The notes: a model not told the origin generated them from the sequence alone. Shown: positions 9,226 through 18,517, counted from the first letter of the stretch. The stretch is 64,000 nt of DNA from Croceibacterium xixiisoli (GCF_009827305.1 NZ_WTYJ01000002.1:868001-932000), one strand, 5' to 3'. Numbers and translations are program-made.

Positions 9226-10881
9226 TCAGCCCTTCTTGCCGGAAAGCCGTGCTGACAGCGTTTCCTTCAGCACCTTGCGGCGCAGCATCTTGCCCGTGGC
9301 GCTGTTGCCTTCCCACCAGCCATCGGCCGCCATGGCCCGCACGGCGGCGGCGAAGCGGTCGAGCATGTCGGCAAAGGCGGCATCGTTCCAATCCAGGCTG
9401 AACACCAGCCGGCCAGTGCCGACCCAGCTCAGATGCAGCCCTTCTGCGCGCAGATAATATTGGAGCATCCAGTGATAGCGGGATGGCATGGTGTAACAGA
9501 TGGTCCAGACGGTCAGCAGCGCCCCGGCGCGCACCGGCACGCCTTCCTGTTCCATCCGCGCATTGAACTGCGCCAGCCGCGCGTTCCAGCGGGCTTCCAT
9601 TCCGTCATAGCTCGCCCGTGCCTCTGCCCCGTCGAGATAATCGAGGAAGGCGTTCATCGTTGCCATCACATGCGGATGGGCATTGAACGTCCCGCGTGCA
9701 AAGCAGATGTCGGCCGGGCGATCACCGCGCCAGCGCTGCATCAGCTGACGTGGGCCGGCGAGCACGCCCACCGGCAGCCCGCCGCCCAGCGTCTTGCCAT
9801 AGGTGACCAGATCCGGGGTCACGCCGAAATATTCCGCCGCCCCGCCGCGTGCCAGGCGGAACCCCATGAACACCTCATCCAGGATCAGCACGATCCCGGC
9901 CTGGGTGCAGACCTCGCGCAGCCGGGCCAGCCAGGCGGCATAGTCCTCACGCGAAACGCCGTGATACTCCCGCCCGTCAACCAGCGTGCCGTCCGACGGC
10001 GCCCCGCGATTGGGGTGCATCGCCTGGATCGGATTGACCAGCACGCAGGCAATGTCGCGCCGCGTCGCCAGCACCTTCAGCGTGGCGTCGGACATGTCGG
10101 CCAGCGTCAGCGTGCGATCGGCCGGGGTCGGATTGCCGATGCCCGGCTGCACATCGTCCCACCAGCCGTGATAGGCTCCGGCAAAGCGCACCAGTCGCGG
10201 GCGACCGGTGTGATACCGCGCCAGCCGCACCGCCTGCATAACGGCTTCGGTGCCGGACATATGGAACGACACCTCATCCATGCCGGACAGCGCCTTCAGC
10301 CGCTCGACATTGTCGCGCACCAGCGGATGATACAGGCCCAGCAGCGTGCCCAGCGGTTCGGCGCGCCGCGCCCCCTCGGCGATCGTCGCCTTGTAGCTGT
10401 CGTGGCCGAACAGATTGACGCCATAGGATCCGGCCAGATCGAGGAAGCGATTGCCATCAAGATCGGTGATGCTCTGCCCATCGACCGCATCGGCAAACAC
10501 CCCGGTGCCGAGATTTTCGCGCACCAGCCGGCTGAACTGGAACGGCACGCGATAGCGTGCGGTAAACCGCAGGTCGGAAAGGCCATCGGCCAGCAGCGCG
10601 GTTTCGGCCTTGGTCCGGGCGAAGCGTTCGGCATAGGTCGCCGCCAGCCGCGCAAACCCTGCCTTGCGGCGTTGGACGATCTCGCCAGGCGCGCCATCGG
10701 CGGCGAAGAAGCGGTCCTCGCCATAATCATAGAACGGCACTTGCCGTGCCAGTCGCTGGCCCCAGCGCACGTGACCGGTGATGGAAGGATGCTTGGCACG
10801 GGACAGCGTCAGCCGCTGTTTGCCTTTCCAGAGCGCGAATGTTCCGGCAGCGAGGCCGAGAGCGGCAAGGGTTATCTGCAT
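9226..10881 (-). CDS. Membrane-anchored class III (GSA-like) PLP-dependent aminotransferase
   Basis: 551 residues from the ATG at 10881 (an in-frame start at 10959 would overlap the divergent gene). Residues 2-18 form a hydrophobic segment followed by KGKQR, so an N-terminal membrane anchor is likely. The body is a fold-type I aminotransferase related to glutamate-1-semialdehyde aminomutase. It has SGTEAVMQAVRLAR near 209-222, the AYHGWWDD segment, cofactor-binding Asp335 in LILDEVF and the PLP lysine Lys363 in YGKTLGGGLP. The protein is about 110 residues longer than HemL and the active site appears intact. The amino-acceptor substrate is unknown. It is divergent from a PSD-like gene 35 bp away, suggesting a shared lipid-related function. 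Confidence 0.8.
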   Translation of the reverse strand: MQITLAALGLAAGTFALWKGKQRLTLSRAKHPSITGHVRWGQRLARQVPFYDYGEDRFFAADGAPGEIVQRRKAGFARLAATYAERFARTKAETALLADGLSDLRFTARYRVPFQFSRLVRENLGTGVFADAVDGQSITDLDGNRFLDLAGSYGVNLFGHDSYKATIAEGARRAEPLGTLLGLYHPLVRDNVERLKALSGMDEVSFHMSGTEAVMQAVRLARYHTGRPRLVRFAGAYHGWWDDVQPGIGNPTPADRTLTLADMSDATLKVLATRRDIACVLVNPIQAMHPNRGAPSDGTLVDGREYHGVSREDYAAWLARLREVCTQAGIVLILDEVFMGFRLARGGAAEYFGVTPDLVTYGKTLGGGLPVGVLAGPRQLMQRWRGDRPADICFARGTFNAHPHVMATMNAFLDYLDGAEARASYDGMEARWNARLAQFNARMEQEGVPVRAGALLTVWTICYTMPSRYHWMLQYYLRAEGLHLSWVGTGRLVFSLDWNDAAFADMLDRFAAAVRAMAADGWWEGNSATGKMLRRKVLKETLSARLSGKKG

Positions 10882-10886
10882 AAAAA

Positions 10887-10901
10887 CCGGCGCTACGCCG
10901 G
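10887..10901. promoter_or_regulatory. Inverted repeat between divergent aminotransferase and PSD-like genes
   Basis: A perfect 6-bp inverted repeat with a 3-nt centre (CCGGCG-CTA-CGCCGG) fills most of the 35-bp gap between the two divergent start codons. It could be an operator or an RNA hairpin in both leaders. No matching regulator gene is adjacent. Confidence 0.3.
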
Positions 10902-10916
10902 AGAGAGGAAAGCTTT

Positions 10917-11783
10917 GTGACACTGCGTGCATCGATCGCCCGGATGACCGGCGCCGCACCGGTCAATTTCGCGCTGACCAACCGCCTCCCGCGGCGCTGG
11001 CTGACGCAGATGGTCGGGCGGCTCAGCAAGATCGAAAACCCCTGGGTGGCGCGCGCCTCGATCGCCACCTGGCGCTTCTTCGCCGATGTCGACCTGTCCG
11101 ACGCGACGGAGCGCAACTACCGCTCCATGCACGCCTGCTTCACCCGCTCGCTGCGCCCCGGGTCCCGCCCGGCCGACCCGGACCCTGCTGTCTGGTGCAG
11201 CCCCAGCGACGGCATCGTCGGCGCCTGCGGAGCTATCGACAGCGATATGGTGCTGCAGGCCAAGGGGCACCCCTATCCGCTGTCCGAACTGATCGGCGGC
11301 TCCAGTGACTGGCTGCACGGCGGCCACTATGTCACCCTGCGGCTGACCTCCGGCATGTACCACCGCTTCCACGCCCCGCATGACGCCGTGGTGGAGCAGG
11401 TGCGCTATTTTCCCGGCGACTGCTGGAACGTCAACGCGCCCGCGCTCGACCGGGTCGACCGGCTCTATTGCCGCAATGAACGTGCCGTGCTGCGCCTTAC
11501 GGCCGGGCCCGATGCGCAACCCATGCTGCTGGTCCCGGTCGCCGCCATTCTGGTGGCCGGCATCCGCCTGCATTTCCTCGACACCCCCACACTCCTGCGC
11601 GAACGCGGCTCCGCCCCGGTCGCCTGCAACGCCCGCCTGGCCAAGGGGGAGGAAATGGGCTGGTTCGAACACGGATCGACCATCATCGTCCTGGTGCCAA
11701 AGGGCTTCACCCTCGCGCCGGGCGTAGCCACCGGCACCAAACTGCGCGCCGGGCAGGCGCTGTTTCAGCGTGTGGATGGGTAA
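10917..11783 (+). CDS. Phosphatidylserine decarboxylase-like proenzyme
   Basis: 288 residues from GTG 10917, preceded by a purine-rich GAGAGAGGAA. The family hallmark is a C-terminal G-S-T self-cleavage site where Ser becomes the pyruvoyl group: here EHGST with Ser254, preceded by the typical E-E-M-G-W-F segment. Asp98 (PSDGIVG) and His152 (MYHRFHAP) fit the catalytic Asp-His pair. The type I family decarboxylates phosphatidylserine to phosphatidylethanolamine at the membrane. Since the context is unusual (no PssA next door, but an anchored aminotransferase and a PmtA-like gene), this may be a second PSD paralog acting on another serine-headed lipid; that is inference. Confidence 0.8.
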   Translation: MTLRASIARMTGAAPVNFALTNRLPRRWLTQMVGRLSKIENPWVARASIATWRFFADVDLSDATERNYRSMHACFTRSLRPGSRPADPDPAVWCSPSDGIVGACGAIDSDMVLQAKGHPYPLSELIGGSSDWLHGGHYVTLRLTSGMYHRFHAPHDAVVEQVRYFPGDCWNVNAPALDRVDRLYCRNERAVLRLTAGPDAQPMLLVPVAAILVAGIRLHFLDTPTLLRERGSAPVACNARLAKGEEMGWFEHGSTIIVLVPKGFTLAPGVATGTKLRAGQALFQRVDG

Positions 11784-11818
11784 GGGGGGGAAAGAAGCTG
11801 TCGCCCCGCGCGACAGAT

Positions 11819-11851
11819 TGAACGGCAGCTTTTGGCAGAAGCTGCCGTTCA
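11819..11851. terminator. Hairpin terminator between PSD-like and SDR genes
   Basis: Perfect 13-bp inverted repeat (11819-11831 with 11839-11851, 7-nt loop) in the short gap between convergent genes. T-runs are weak on both sides, so it may act in both directions with moderate strength. Confidence 0.6.
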
Positions 11852-11899
11852 GCGCTTGCTCGGTCCACTTCCCCTGAGGGCCATCGGCGGGCCGCACCG

Positions 11900-12688
11900 T
11901 CAGACGGTGCGGATTGTCCCGCCATCAATCACAAACTCAGCGCCATGGATTGCGGCGGCACGGTCTGAAGCGAGATAGGCGATCAGGTCGGCCACCTCTT
12001 CGGGTTGTGCCCCACGTCCGATCGGGATCCCGCCCAGGGCATCGAGCACGGACTGGCGCGCATCCTCGATTGTCCCGCCATTGGCAGTCCTGAGCATTTC
12101 GAGGAAGTCCCCGGTGGCCTCCGTCATGATCCAGCCGGGCGAGACGGCATTGACCCGGACACCTTTGGGGCCGATCTCCTTGGAGATCGATTTGCTGTAG
12201 GTCCGCAACGCAGCCTTGGCAGCGGCGTAGCCCGTCGTGGATTCGGGCAGAGGCAGGACGGACTGGATCGAGGTGATGTGCACCACGGTCCCGTTTCCCC
12301 GTTCCAGCATGTGCGGGATCAACAGGCGATCGAGCCGGACCGTTGCCAGCAGATTGAGGTTCAACTCGGCGAGCCAGTGTTCATCGGTCAAGGCGGCAAA
12401 ACCGCCTGCCGGCGAAGCCGAGCCACCTATGACATGCGCGATGATGTCGATGCCGCCCAGCCGTTCAATTGCCGCCTTGGCCAGCGCTTCGCTGCCTTCC
12501 GCAGTCGTCAGGTCCGCCTGCACATATTCGACACCTTCCATGGGCTGCTTGATCGCGCGGGCTGCTGTGATGACACGGGCTCCGCCAGCCAGGAAACGCT
12601 CGACCGTAGCGCGGCCCAGACCTTTGGTGCCACCGCTGACGAGAACGCGCTTGCCGGCGAACTCGGTGGGATCCGCCTTGATGCTCAT
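11900..12688 (-). CDS. SDR-family oxidoreductase
   Basis: 262 residues with cofactor motif SGGTKGLG at 18-25, Tyr154 and Lys158 in the YAAAK catalytic motif, a preceding Ser in TSIQS, and a PGWIMTEA segment after the active site. The C-terminus HGAEFVIDGGTIRTV is typical of classical SDRs of the FabG-like group. Its ATG overlaps the stop of the upstream NTF2-like gene by 4 bp, so the two are translationally coupled. The divergent LysR gene 90 bp beyond the operon start is the likely regulator. Substrate unknown. Confidence 0.88.
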   Translation of the reverse strand: MSIKADPTEFAGKRVLVSGGTKGLGRATVERFLAGGARVITAARAIKQPMEGVEYVQADLTTAEGSEALAKAAIERLGGIDIIAHVIGGSASPAGGFAALTDEHWLAELNLNLLATVRLDRLLIPHMLERGNGTVVHITSIQSVLPLPESTTGYAAAKAALRTYSKSISKEIGPKGVRVNAVSPGWIMTEATGDFLEMLRTANGGTIEDARQSVLDALGGIPIGRGAQPEEVADLIAYLASDRAAAIHGAEFVIDGGTIRTV

Positions 12689-13020
12689 ACCGCCACCTGC
12701 AGGATTTTGATGGCGCCGTTCGCCAGGGTGAAGCGATAGGTAAAGCGGAGCGGGCTGCCTGGAAAGTCGCCATGGGCGGGGCCTTCAACCACGACGTCGC
12801 CGCCTTCTTCCCGAGCCGTATCGGGTACGAAGATTGCCTTCACCGGAAGCACTTCTTCCTCGAGCAGCTCACGGATCGCTGCATGCCCTTCGAACCGCTT
12901 GCCATTGTCGATAAAGACGGCGTCATTCAGAAAGGGCTTCAACATGCCGTCGATATCGAGGCGGGCATTTGCCTCGACATAGGCAGCGATCGGTTTGGGT
13001 AGTTCCATCGGCATCTTCAT
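12685..13020 (-). CDS. NTF2-like / SnoaL-like small protein
   Basis: 111 residues with the alpha+beta cone pattern: an N-terminal helix ([20 protein letters not shown]), an [23 protein letters not shown] turn and strands ending [15 protein letters not shown]. This fits the nuclear-transport-factor-2-like superfamily, which includes SnoaL-type cyclases, ketosteroid-isomerase-like enzymes and non-enzymatic sensors. It starts at ATG 13020 after a GGAG-type site and overlaps the SDR gene by 4 bp. A role together with the SDR in one small-molecule conversion is inferred. Confidence 0.75.
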   Translation of the reverse strand: MKMPMELPKPIAAYVEANARLDIDGMLKPFLNDAVFIDNGKRFEGHAAIRELLEEEVLPVKAIFVPDTAREEGGDVVVEGPAHGDFPGSPLRFTYRFTLANGAIKILQVAV

Positions 13021-13110
13021 CTCCTTGGTAGTGACGAGACCCTTTTAGCGGTGGACTTTTCGCCTGATAATCGAGACAAATCGGCATGAAGTGTCACGGA
13101 GATCGGGATA

Positions 13111-14034
13111 ATGCCTCGCCATTCGCTGATCGAGCTTGAGGCGGTTCTCGCGATTGTCCGTTGTGGCTCGTTTCGCGCGGCAGCGCTTGACCTCGGCATG
13201 TCGACCACGGCCATCAGCAACGCGGTGGGCAAGCTTGAGCGGGATCTTGCTGTGCGCTTGTTCAATCGCACCACGCGCAGCGTCTCGCTCACCTATGCGG
13301 GGCGGATCTTTGTCGCGCAAATCAAGCCCGCATTCGAAGACATTCGGAAGGCGATGGATACGGCGCGGTCCCAGCAGGAAACGCCGTCGGGGACCTTGCG
13401 CATCAACGCCTTTGCAACGGCGGCGCGCGAGATCATGGTGCCGCTGATCCTGACCTATATGCAGCGCTATCCGCAGGTACATATCGACCTTGTTACAGAG
13501 GGCCGGCTGATCGATGTAGTGGCGGCAGGATTTGATCTCGGCTTGCGCAGCGCCGATCTGGTGCCCAGCGACGCAATCGCCGTACCGTTGGGCAAGGCGC
13601 GGCGCATCGCAGTTGCGGCATCCCCGGCCTTTCTTGAGAACAGAGCGATCCCCCAAATACCGCCGGAATTGCTCGCATACCCCTGCGTCCGTGGGCGGCT
13701 GCCCAATGGCGCGTTGCTGCGATGGCGGTTCGAGAAGGATGGCGAAGAACTTCAGTTCGACGTCGAGGGGCCGATGACCCTCGACGAAGCCTCCCTGGCG
13801 CGCATTGCTGTGATCAACGGCGTGGGGATCGGGTATTTCATGGAGACCGACATCCGCGAAGACATCGCGGCGGGACGGCTCGTGCGCATTCTTGAAGACT
13901 GGACGCCGCCCCTTTTGCCTTTGTGTCTCTATTATTCCAATCGCCGCAATCCCTCTGCTGCCTTCCAGGCCTTCATCGCGCTCGCGCGAGAATTTGCCGC
14001 TGGAAAGCTTGCAATTCCGCTCCATCCCAATTGA
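13111..14034 (+). CDS. LysR-family transcriptional regulator
   Basis: 307 residues with an N-terminal winged helix-turn-helix (residues ~5-62: [19 protein letters not shown], then [24 protein letters not shown]), followed by the linker helix and the periplasmic-binding-protein-like effector domain. It is divergent from the NTF2/SDR pair with a 90-bp shared promoter region, the standard arrangement for a LysR activator and its targets. The AlkD-like gene starts 13 bp downstream and may be co-transcribed. The effector is unknown. Confidence 0.9.
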   Translation: MPRHSLIELEAVLAIVRCGSFRAAALDLGMSTTAISNAVGKLERDLAVRLFNRTTRSVSLTYAGRIFVAQIKPAFEDIRKAMDTARSQQETPSGTLRINAFATAAREIMVPLILTYMQRYPQVHIDLVTEGRLIDVVAAGFDLGLRSADLVPSDAIAVPLGKARRIAVAASPAFLENRAIPQIPPELLAYPCVRGRLPNGALLRWRFEKDGEELQFDVEGPMTLDEASLARIAVINGVGIGYFMETDIREDIAAGRLVRILEDWTPPLLPLCLYYSNRRNPSAAFQAFIALAREFAAGKLAIPLHPN

Positions 14035-14047
14035 AATCGGCTTTGCC

Positions 14048-15160
14048 ATGACGGACAAAACCACACCTGCCTTGCTGAAAGACATTCTTGGTCTTCAGGC
14101 GCTTGCCACCATCGCCGATGCTGGCGTGTCCGCATCCGCCCGCTTCGATCGCACCAGCTTTCTCAGCGCCGCGTCGGATGGGCTCGACGCGCTGTCGATC
14201 ATGGAGCGTGTGCGCCATGTCGCTGACGCGCTCCACACCGCATTGCCCGGTCGGTATGTGGACGCGCTTGAGATCATCCATGCCATGGCGCCAAACCTCA
14301 CCCATGGTTTCCAGGCGGTCGCTGTCACCGAGTTCGTGGCGCGCTATGGGCTGGGCGATTTCGATAGATCGATGGCCGCGCTTGCCGATCTGACCCGGTT
14401 CGGAACGGCCGATTTCGCCATCCGCCCATTTCTGATCCAGGATACGGAACGAACACTCGCTGTGATGCAACGGTGGACCAGCAGCGCCGATGAACACCTC
14501 CGCAGGCTCGCGAGCGAAGGCAGCCGGCCAAGGCTGCCATGGGCATCGCGCATTCCTGCGCTGAAGGACGATCCGACGCTCGCTGCCCCGATTCTGGAGG
14601 CGCTCAAGGCCGATCCCAGCGCCTATGTCCGCAAGTCTGTCGGCAATCATCTCAACGATATCGCGAAGGACCGTCCCGACTGGCTGCTCGATCGTCTGGC
14701 AGATTGGCCAACCGACAACCCTCATACGCTCTGGATCATCCGTCATGCATTGCGAACATTGATCAAGAAGGGGGAACCGCGCGCCCTGGCTCTCATCGGC
14801 GTTGGCCACGGTGCGTCTGTCACGGTGCGCCGCTTTTCGATCGAGCCGCACCGTGTGCGTCTGGGCGAAACAATCTTTATCGATGCCGAACTGATCTCGA
14901 CCGCCCCGCATGATCAACGTCTGGTCGTCGATTACCGCGTGCATTACGTGCGGGCTGGCGGAAAGACTGCGACCAAGGTCTTCAAGCTCAGAGAATTTGA
15001 CCTCCCCGCCGGAGAGGCCGCCACGCTGGGAATTCGCCAGACCATTCGCGATTTCACCACGCGGCGCCATCATCCCGGCCGCCATGAGGTCGAACTCATC
15101 GTCAATGGGCTGACGATGGCAAGCGCGGCTTTTACCATCGGGACCAATCCTGCCCCCTGA
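14048..15160 (+). CDS. HEAT-repeat DNA alkylation repair protein (AlkD-like)
   Basis: 370 residues from ATG 14048; the longer frame beginning at 13892 overlaps the LysR gene and is not expected. Helical repeats dominate residues ~40-250. They include FLIQDTERTLAVMQRW and RLASEGSRPRLPW, followed by KADPSAYVRKSVGNHLNDIAKDRPD, split here from one helical stretch. These are characteristic of AlkD/AlkC-type glycosylase-like proteins that wrap damaged DNA. The last ~110 residues appear beta-rich (VTVRRFSIEPHRVRLGE) and resemble an added Ig-like module seen in some homologs. Function in removal of alkylated bases is family knowledge; activity here is not proven. Confidence 0.8.
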   Translation: MTDKTTPALLKDILGLQALATIADAGVSASARFDRTSFLSAASDGLDALSIMERVRHVADALHTALPGRYVDALEIIHAMAPNLTHGFQAVAVTEFVARYGLGDFDRSMAALADLTRFGTADFAIRPFLIQDTERTLAVMQRWTSSADEHLRRLASEGSRPRLPWASRIPALKDDPTLAAPILEALKADPSAYVRKSVGNHLNDIAKDRPDWLLDRLADWPTDNPHTLWIIRHALRTLIKKGEPRALALIGVGHGASVTVRRFSIEPHRVRLGETIFIDAELISTAPHDQRLVVDYRVHYVRAGGKTATKVFKLREFDLPAGEAATLGIRQTIRDFTTRRHHPGRHEVELIVNGLTMASAAFTIGTNPAP

Positions 15161-15184
15161 GCAAGCATGGCGGCAAGCATGGCG
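15161..15184. repeat. Two perfect 12-bp tandem repeats
   Basis: The 12-mer GCAAGCATGGCG occurs twice back to back just after the AlkD-like stop codon, in the gap before the adhesin gene. Function unknown. Confidence 0.6.
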
Positions 15185-15317
15185 GCCAGCGTATAGGGCA
15201 GCTTTTGCCGGGGGGGCGGCGAGGGGCGCGAAGCGGTCTCCACACAATCTCCACAATCGCCCCAGGCGTGACGGCTCACACCGCCACGCCCTCATGACCT
15301 CACCCAATCGCCGGGGA

Positions 15318-17468
15318 TCAGAACTCCCCGGCAACGCCGATCCGGGCGGCCGTGCTCTTGCCGCCGGAGTAGGAGACGCCCGCCGTGATGGCGAACGGAT
15401 TGTCCGAATCCACCCGATGCGCCAGCGATGCGCCCACAGCCTGTTCGCCCCGGAAATTGGCGACATTGACCGTGTAGCTGGTCCGGCCGGGTTCCGAAGG
15501 CATCGGTGCGGTGGTGATCGCCACGGCGGCGGCGGTGCCGCGCCGGGCGTCGCGCCGGTCGGTGTCGGTAATGGTGAACAACTCACCGATCTGCTGGCTG
15601 TGCTGCTCGGTCAGGGCGATCAGCCCGGGAATGGCCGATGTCACCGTCTCCAGCGCGGTCAGGCGCGTATTCTGAGTGGTGTTGACCCCCTGGATCGCGG
15701 TGATCTGCGCGCTTTGTGTGGCATTGACCGTCTGGATATCGGCGATGGCCGCGCTGTGGGTAACATCGACGGCCTGCAGGGCGGTGATCTGGTTGCCTTG
15801 CGTCACATTCTGGGCCAGCGCGGTGTTTGCCGCGCCCTGAGCCGTGGCAGCATTGGCCAGGGCCGTGTTTGCGGTTCCCTGGGCCGCTGCGGCATTGGCC
15901 AGCGCGGTGTTGGCGGTTCCCTGTGCGGCAGAGCCGGCGCTGGCGACGGCGTTCAGCTGGCTGACGTTCACGGCATCGGTCGCGCCGACCCCGGCGGCGA
16001 CATTGGTGAGGCGGCGCTCAGCACCCGCAGCGCCGATCGAGACGGTGTTTTCCTGATCGGCAATCGATCCGGCCCCCAGCGCCACGCTGTTGGCTGCGGT
16101 GGTGGTTGCGCCTGAACCGATGGCGATCACGCCGTCGCCGCCGGTGGCGGAGGCATTGCTGCCCAACGCGATCGACCCGATCCCGCTGGCCGTGTTCTGG
16201 TTGCCGATGGCCAGCGCCCCGTCGCCGGTCGCATTGTTGTCGGCACCAATGGCCACGGCGCCATTGCCGGTGGCGACATTGGGGTCACCGATGGCGACCG
16301 CGCCATTGCCGGTCGCCAACTGGTCCTCGCCCAGCGCTATCGCGCCATTGCCATTGGCGACGGAGGATGATCCCCCCGCCAGCGACCCATTGCCCAGCGC
16401 CAGCGATGCTCCGCCGCCGCCGCTGACCACCGTGCCTGTGGCCGCCTGCAATTGCGCCAGATTCACCGCGTCATTGGCGCTGGTCCCCGCTGCGACGTTG
16501 GTGATGCGCCGTTCCGCCCCCACGTCACCAACGGAGACGGTGTTGGCCTGATTGGCGACCGATCCTGCGCCCAGGGCAACGCTGTTGACTGCCGATGCCA
16601 GCGATCGAGCCCCCAATGTCGTCGCGTTGGTGGCGGAAGCATTCGATCCCGCTCCGATAGCAGTGCCGCCATTGACCATGGAAAAGCTGTTGCGCACCCC
16701 AACCACCGCGAAGCCACCCAGGGCTACACCGTCGTCACCGCTGACACGCGATCGATCACCGACCGTCGCGCCGGCAATGACTGCAGGCACCGGGGCCGTG
16801 TTGAGGCTGATCGATCCTGACGAAGGGCTGTTGACGAAGGCGCTGCGCCCCATGACGACGGCGCCTTCAATGCTTGACCCGGCAAACGCGCCGACAACAG
16901 CCACACCATCGGCGCTGGCAAATGAGCCGGCGCCAATGACTGTGGAGTTTTCGCCAATGGTATAGGCATTGGATCCTACCACGGTGCTTTTGCTGCCGGT
17001 CACGAGCGTGGTGGAACCGATCGCAACCGAATCTTCCACGCTGAGGAACTCGCCGAAGTTCCCGCCGATCCGGCTGTTGCCGCCCACGGCAACATTGCGC
17101 CCGCCATCGACCCTGGCGCGGTAGCCGACACCAACGCTCGCATTGGGAAACGCGACCGCACTGCCGACATTGTTGTCGCTGCCGCTGGTGCTCGGTTCGA
17201 CCACGACGAACTGGCCGATTGCCGTCGCGCCACTGGTGGCGCTGACTTCACCGACGGAGGCTGAGCCATTGATCGGGGTGTAAGAACCGCCGCAATTGAC
17301 GGCAGGCGCGGTGTCGTCGGACGTTCCAAACAGTCCATCAGGGCCCGCACCGGCTGGCACCAATTCACAAGGCGTGGGCGCGGCGACTGCCGCAGAGGGC
17401 GCCATGGCCAGAACGGCAGCCAGCGACGAGCTTGTCAGCATGACTGACAGTGCAAGATTATGTTTCAT
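15318..17468 (-). CDS. Trimeric autotransporter adhesin, YadA-like
   Basis: 716 residues starting at ATG 17468, which has GGGGGAG upstream; the longer frame to 17534 lacks a signal peptide at its start. A Sec signal peptide (residues 1-30) is followed by a beta-roll head built of short repeats with the S.ALG / A.AIG pattern. There are two YadA neck motifs (RRITNVAAGTSANDAVNL and RRLTNVAAGVGATDAVNV), a second head stretch between them, a coiled-coil stalk with 14-residue repeats, and a C-terminal YadA anchor ending in VAGEF. It would trimerise in the outer membrane and mediate attachment. Two head-neck units make this a duplicated architecture. Regulation is not evident. Confidence 0.92.
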   Translation of the reverse strand: MKHNLALSVMLTSSSLAAVLAMAPSAAVAAPTPCELVPAGAGPDGLFGTSDDTAPAVNCGGSYTPINGSASVGEVSATSGATAIGQFVVVEPSTSGSDNNVGSAVAFPNASVGVGYRARVDGGRNVAVGGNSRIGGNFGEFLSVEDSVAIGSTTLVTGSKSTVVGSNAYTIGENSTVIGAGSFASADGVAVVGAFAGSSIEGAVVMGRSAFVNSPSSGSISLNTAPVPAVIAGATVGDRSRVSGDDGVALGGFAVVGVRNSFSMVNGGTAIGAGSNASATNATTLGARSLASAVNSVALGAGSVANQANTVSVGDVGAERRITNVAAGTSANDAVNLAQLQAATGTVVSGGGGASLALGNGSLAGGSSSVANGNGAIALGEDQLATGNGAVAIGDPNVATGNGAVAIGADNNATGDGALAIGNQNTASGIGSIALGSNASATGGDGVIAIGSGATTTAANSVALGAGSIADQENTVSIGAAGAERRLTNVAAGVGATDAVNVSQLNAVASAGSAAQGTANTALANAAAAQGTANTALANAATAQGAANTALAQNVTQGNQITALQAVDVTHSAAIADIQTVNATQSAQITAIQGVNTTQNTRLTALETVTSAIPGLIALTEQHSQQIGELFTITDTDRRDARRGTAAAVAITTAPMPSEPGRTSYTVNVANFRGEQAVGASLAHRVDSDNPFAITAGVSYSGGKSTAARIGVAGEF
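15811..15936 (-). repeat. Three 42-bp repeats encoding the adhesin stalk
   Basis: Three imperfect 42-bp units (starting near 15811, 15853 and 15895) encode 14-residue stalk repeats of the type TALANAAAAQGTAN within the YadA-like gene. Such coding repeats can expand or contract by slippage. Confidence 0.8.
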
Positions 17469-17661
17469 AACCAAATTTCTCCCCCGATTCTGCCCACGGA
17501 CGGGCAATCGATGCGAAATAATATGGTTATGCAATGGACATGTCTATGGATATGCCACCTTAAAATCCGGGCATGGCGACGCCGCACGCCATCCTGCTGA
17601 TGGACAGTGTCAAATATCCAGTTGAAATGGGGTGGTGACCCGGGGAACGGCTACCCAGCTG

Positions 17662-18444
17662 TCAGACCTGCAGCGTCATCCGATAGCTGTAGACATCGCC
17701 GCGAAACGTGCCTTCGACATATTCCAGCATTTGTTCCGCATGGCTGAAGCTTTGCCGCTTGATCAGGATGCAGGGCGCGCTCGGATCAATGCCGAAGATC
17801 GCGCAATCATCATTGCCCGGCAGGATCGCGTCGATCACCTGATCGCAATAGGACAGCGGATGGCCAAGGCGGGCAAGCTGTTCGTAGACGGAACCCGTCA
17901 CCTCCGCCTCCGCCAGTTCCGGCGCGACGGAGAGATTATACCACGCCTTCTCGTTCGAGAGGGGAACATCATCGGCATAGCGGATGCGTTCCAGATACAG
18001 CAGCGGGGTCGTCGAAGGCAGGCCGAAGATGGTGGCAACCTGGTGATTGCGGGTGACCTCACGCTTCACCACCCGCGAACTCGGCGTTTTGCCCAGCTCC
18101 ACCATCTCCTGGGTGAAGCCGCGCAACTGGTTCATCGGCGAAAGGATACGGTTTTCCGGCCTGCGCACAATGGAGCCACGCCGGCCGTGCGAACTGATGA
18201 CCCCACGGCGCCGCAACTCATTGTAACTGTGCTGCGCGGTGATGCGGCTGACACCGACCATTTCCGCCAGCCGGCGCTCGGATGGCAGGGTACTGCCTTC
18301 GGGCAACTCGCCCGATTGGATCAGGGATTGCAAGTGCCTGGTGATCTGAACATACAGGGGTTCGTTGCCGACGAAATCGAGCTTGAGCAGAGAGGCAAGG
18401 TCCACGGCCCCATGGACATTTCGTTCGCCAGCAGCCGACTTCAC
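17662..18444 (-). CDS. GntR-family regulator with UTRA domain (HutC type)
   Basis: 260 residues from GTG 18444 with AGAGG 5 bases upstream. The N-terminal winged helix (EPLYVQITRHLQSLIQSG, PSERRLAEMVGVSRITA) is the GntR motif at ~30-95. The rest is a UTRA ligand-binding domain (LLYLERIRYADD, ILIKRQSFSHAEQ). It is divergent from the PfkB-kinase gene with a 73-bp gap, so the likely role is a sugar- or nucleoside-responsive repressor of the kinase and of itself. The adhesin gene lies downstream on the same strand with its own promoter space of about 190 bp. Confidence 0.9.
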   Translation of the reverse strand: MKSAAGERNVHGAVDLASLLKLDFVGNEPLYVQITRHLQSLIQSGELPEGSTLPSERRLAEMVGVSRITAQHSYNELRRRGVISSHGRRGSIVRRPENRILSPMNQLRGFTQEMVELGKTPSSRVVKREVTRNHQVATIFGLPSTTPLLYLERIRYADDVPLSNEKAWYNLSVAPELAEAEVTGSVYEQLARLGHPLSYCDQVIDAILPGNDDCAIFGIDPSAPCILIKRQSFSHAEQMLEYVEGTFRGDVYSYRMTLQV

Positions 18445-18517
18445 GCAACCCTCTTTGTTCTCGATAACACGCCCGCGAACGTCCTATGTGGGCACGCCCC
18501 GCCGCGAGTGGAAGAGT

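Noticed and set aside
9433-10920. 495-codon plus-strand frame opposite the aminotransferase
   Set aside because: The minus strand has intact PLP-enzyme motifs (Asp335, Lys363); the plus-strand frame has none.
13973-15586. 537-codon minus-strand frame opposite the AlkD-like gene
   Set aside because: Composition is typical of an antisense frame, and it runs through both the AlkD-like gene and the adhesin 3' end.
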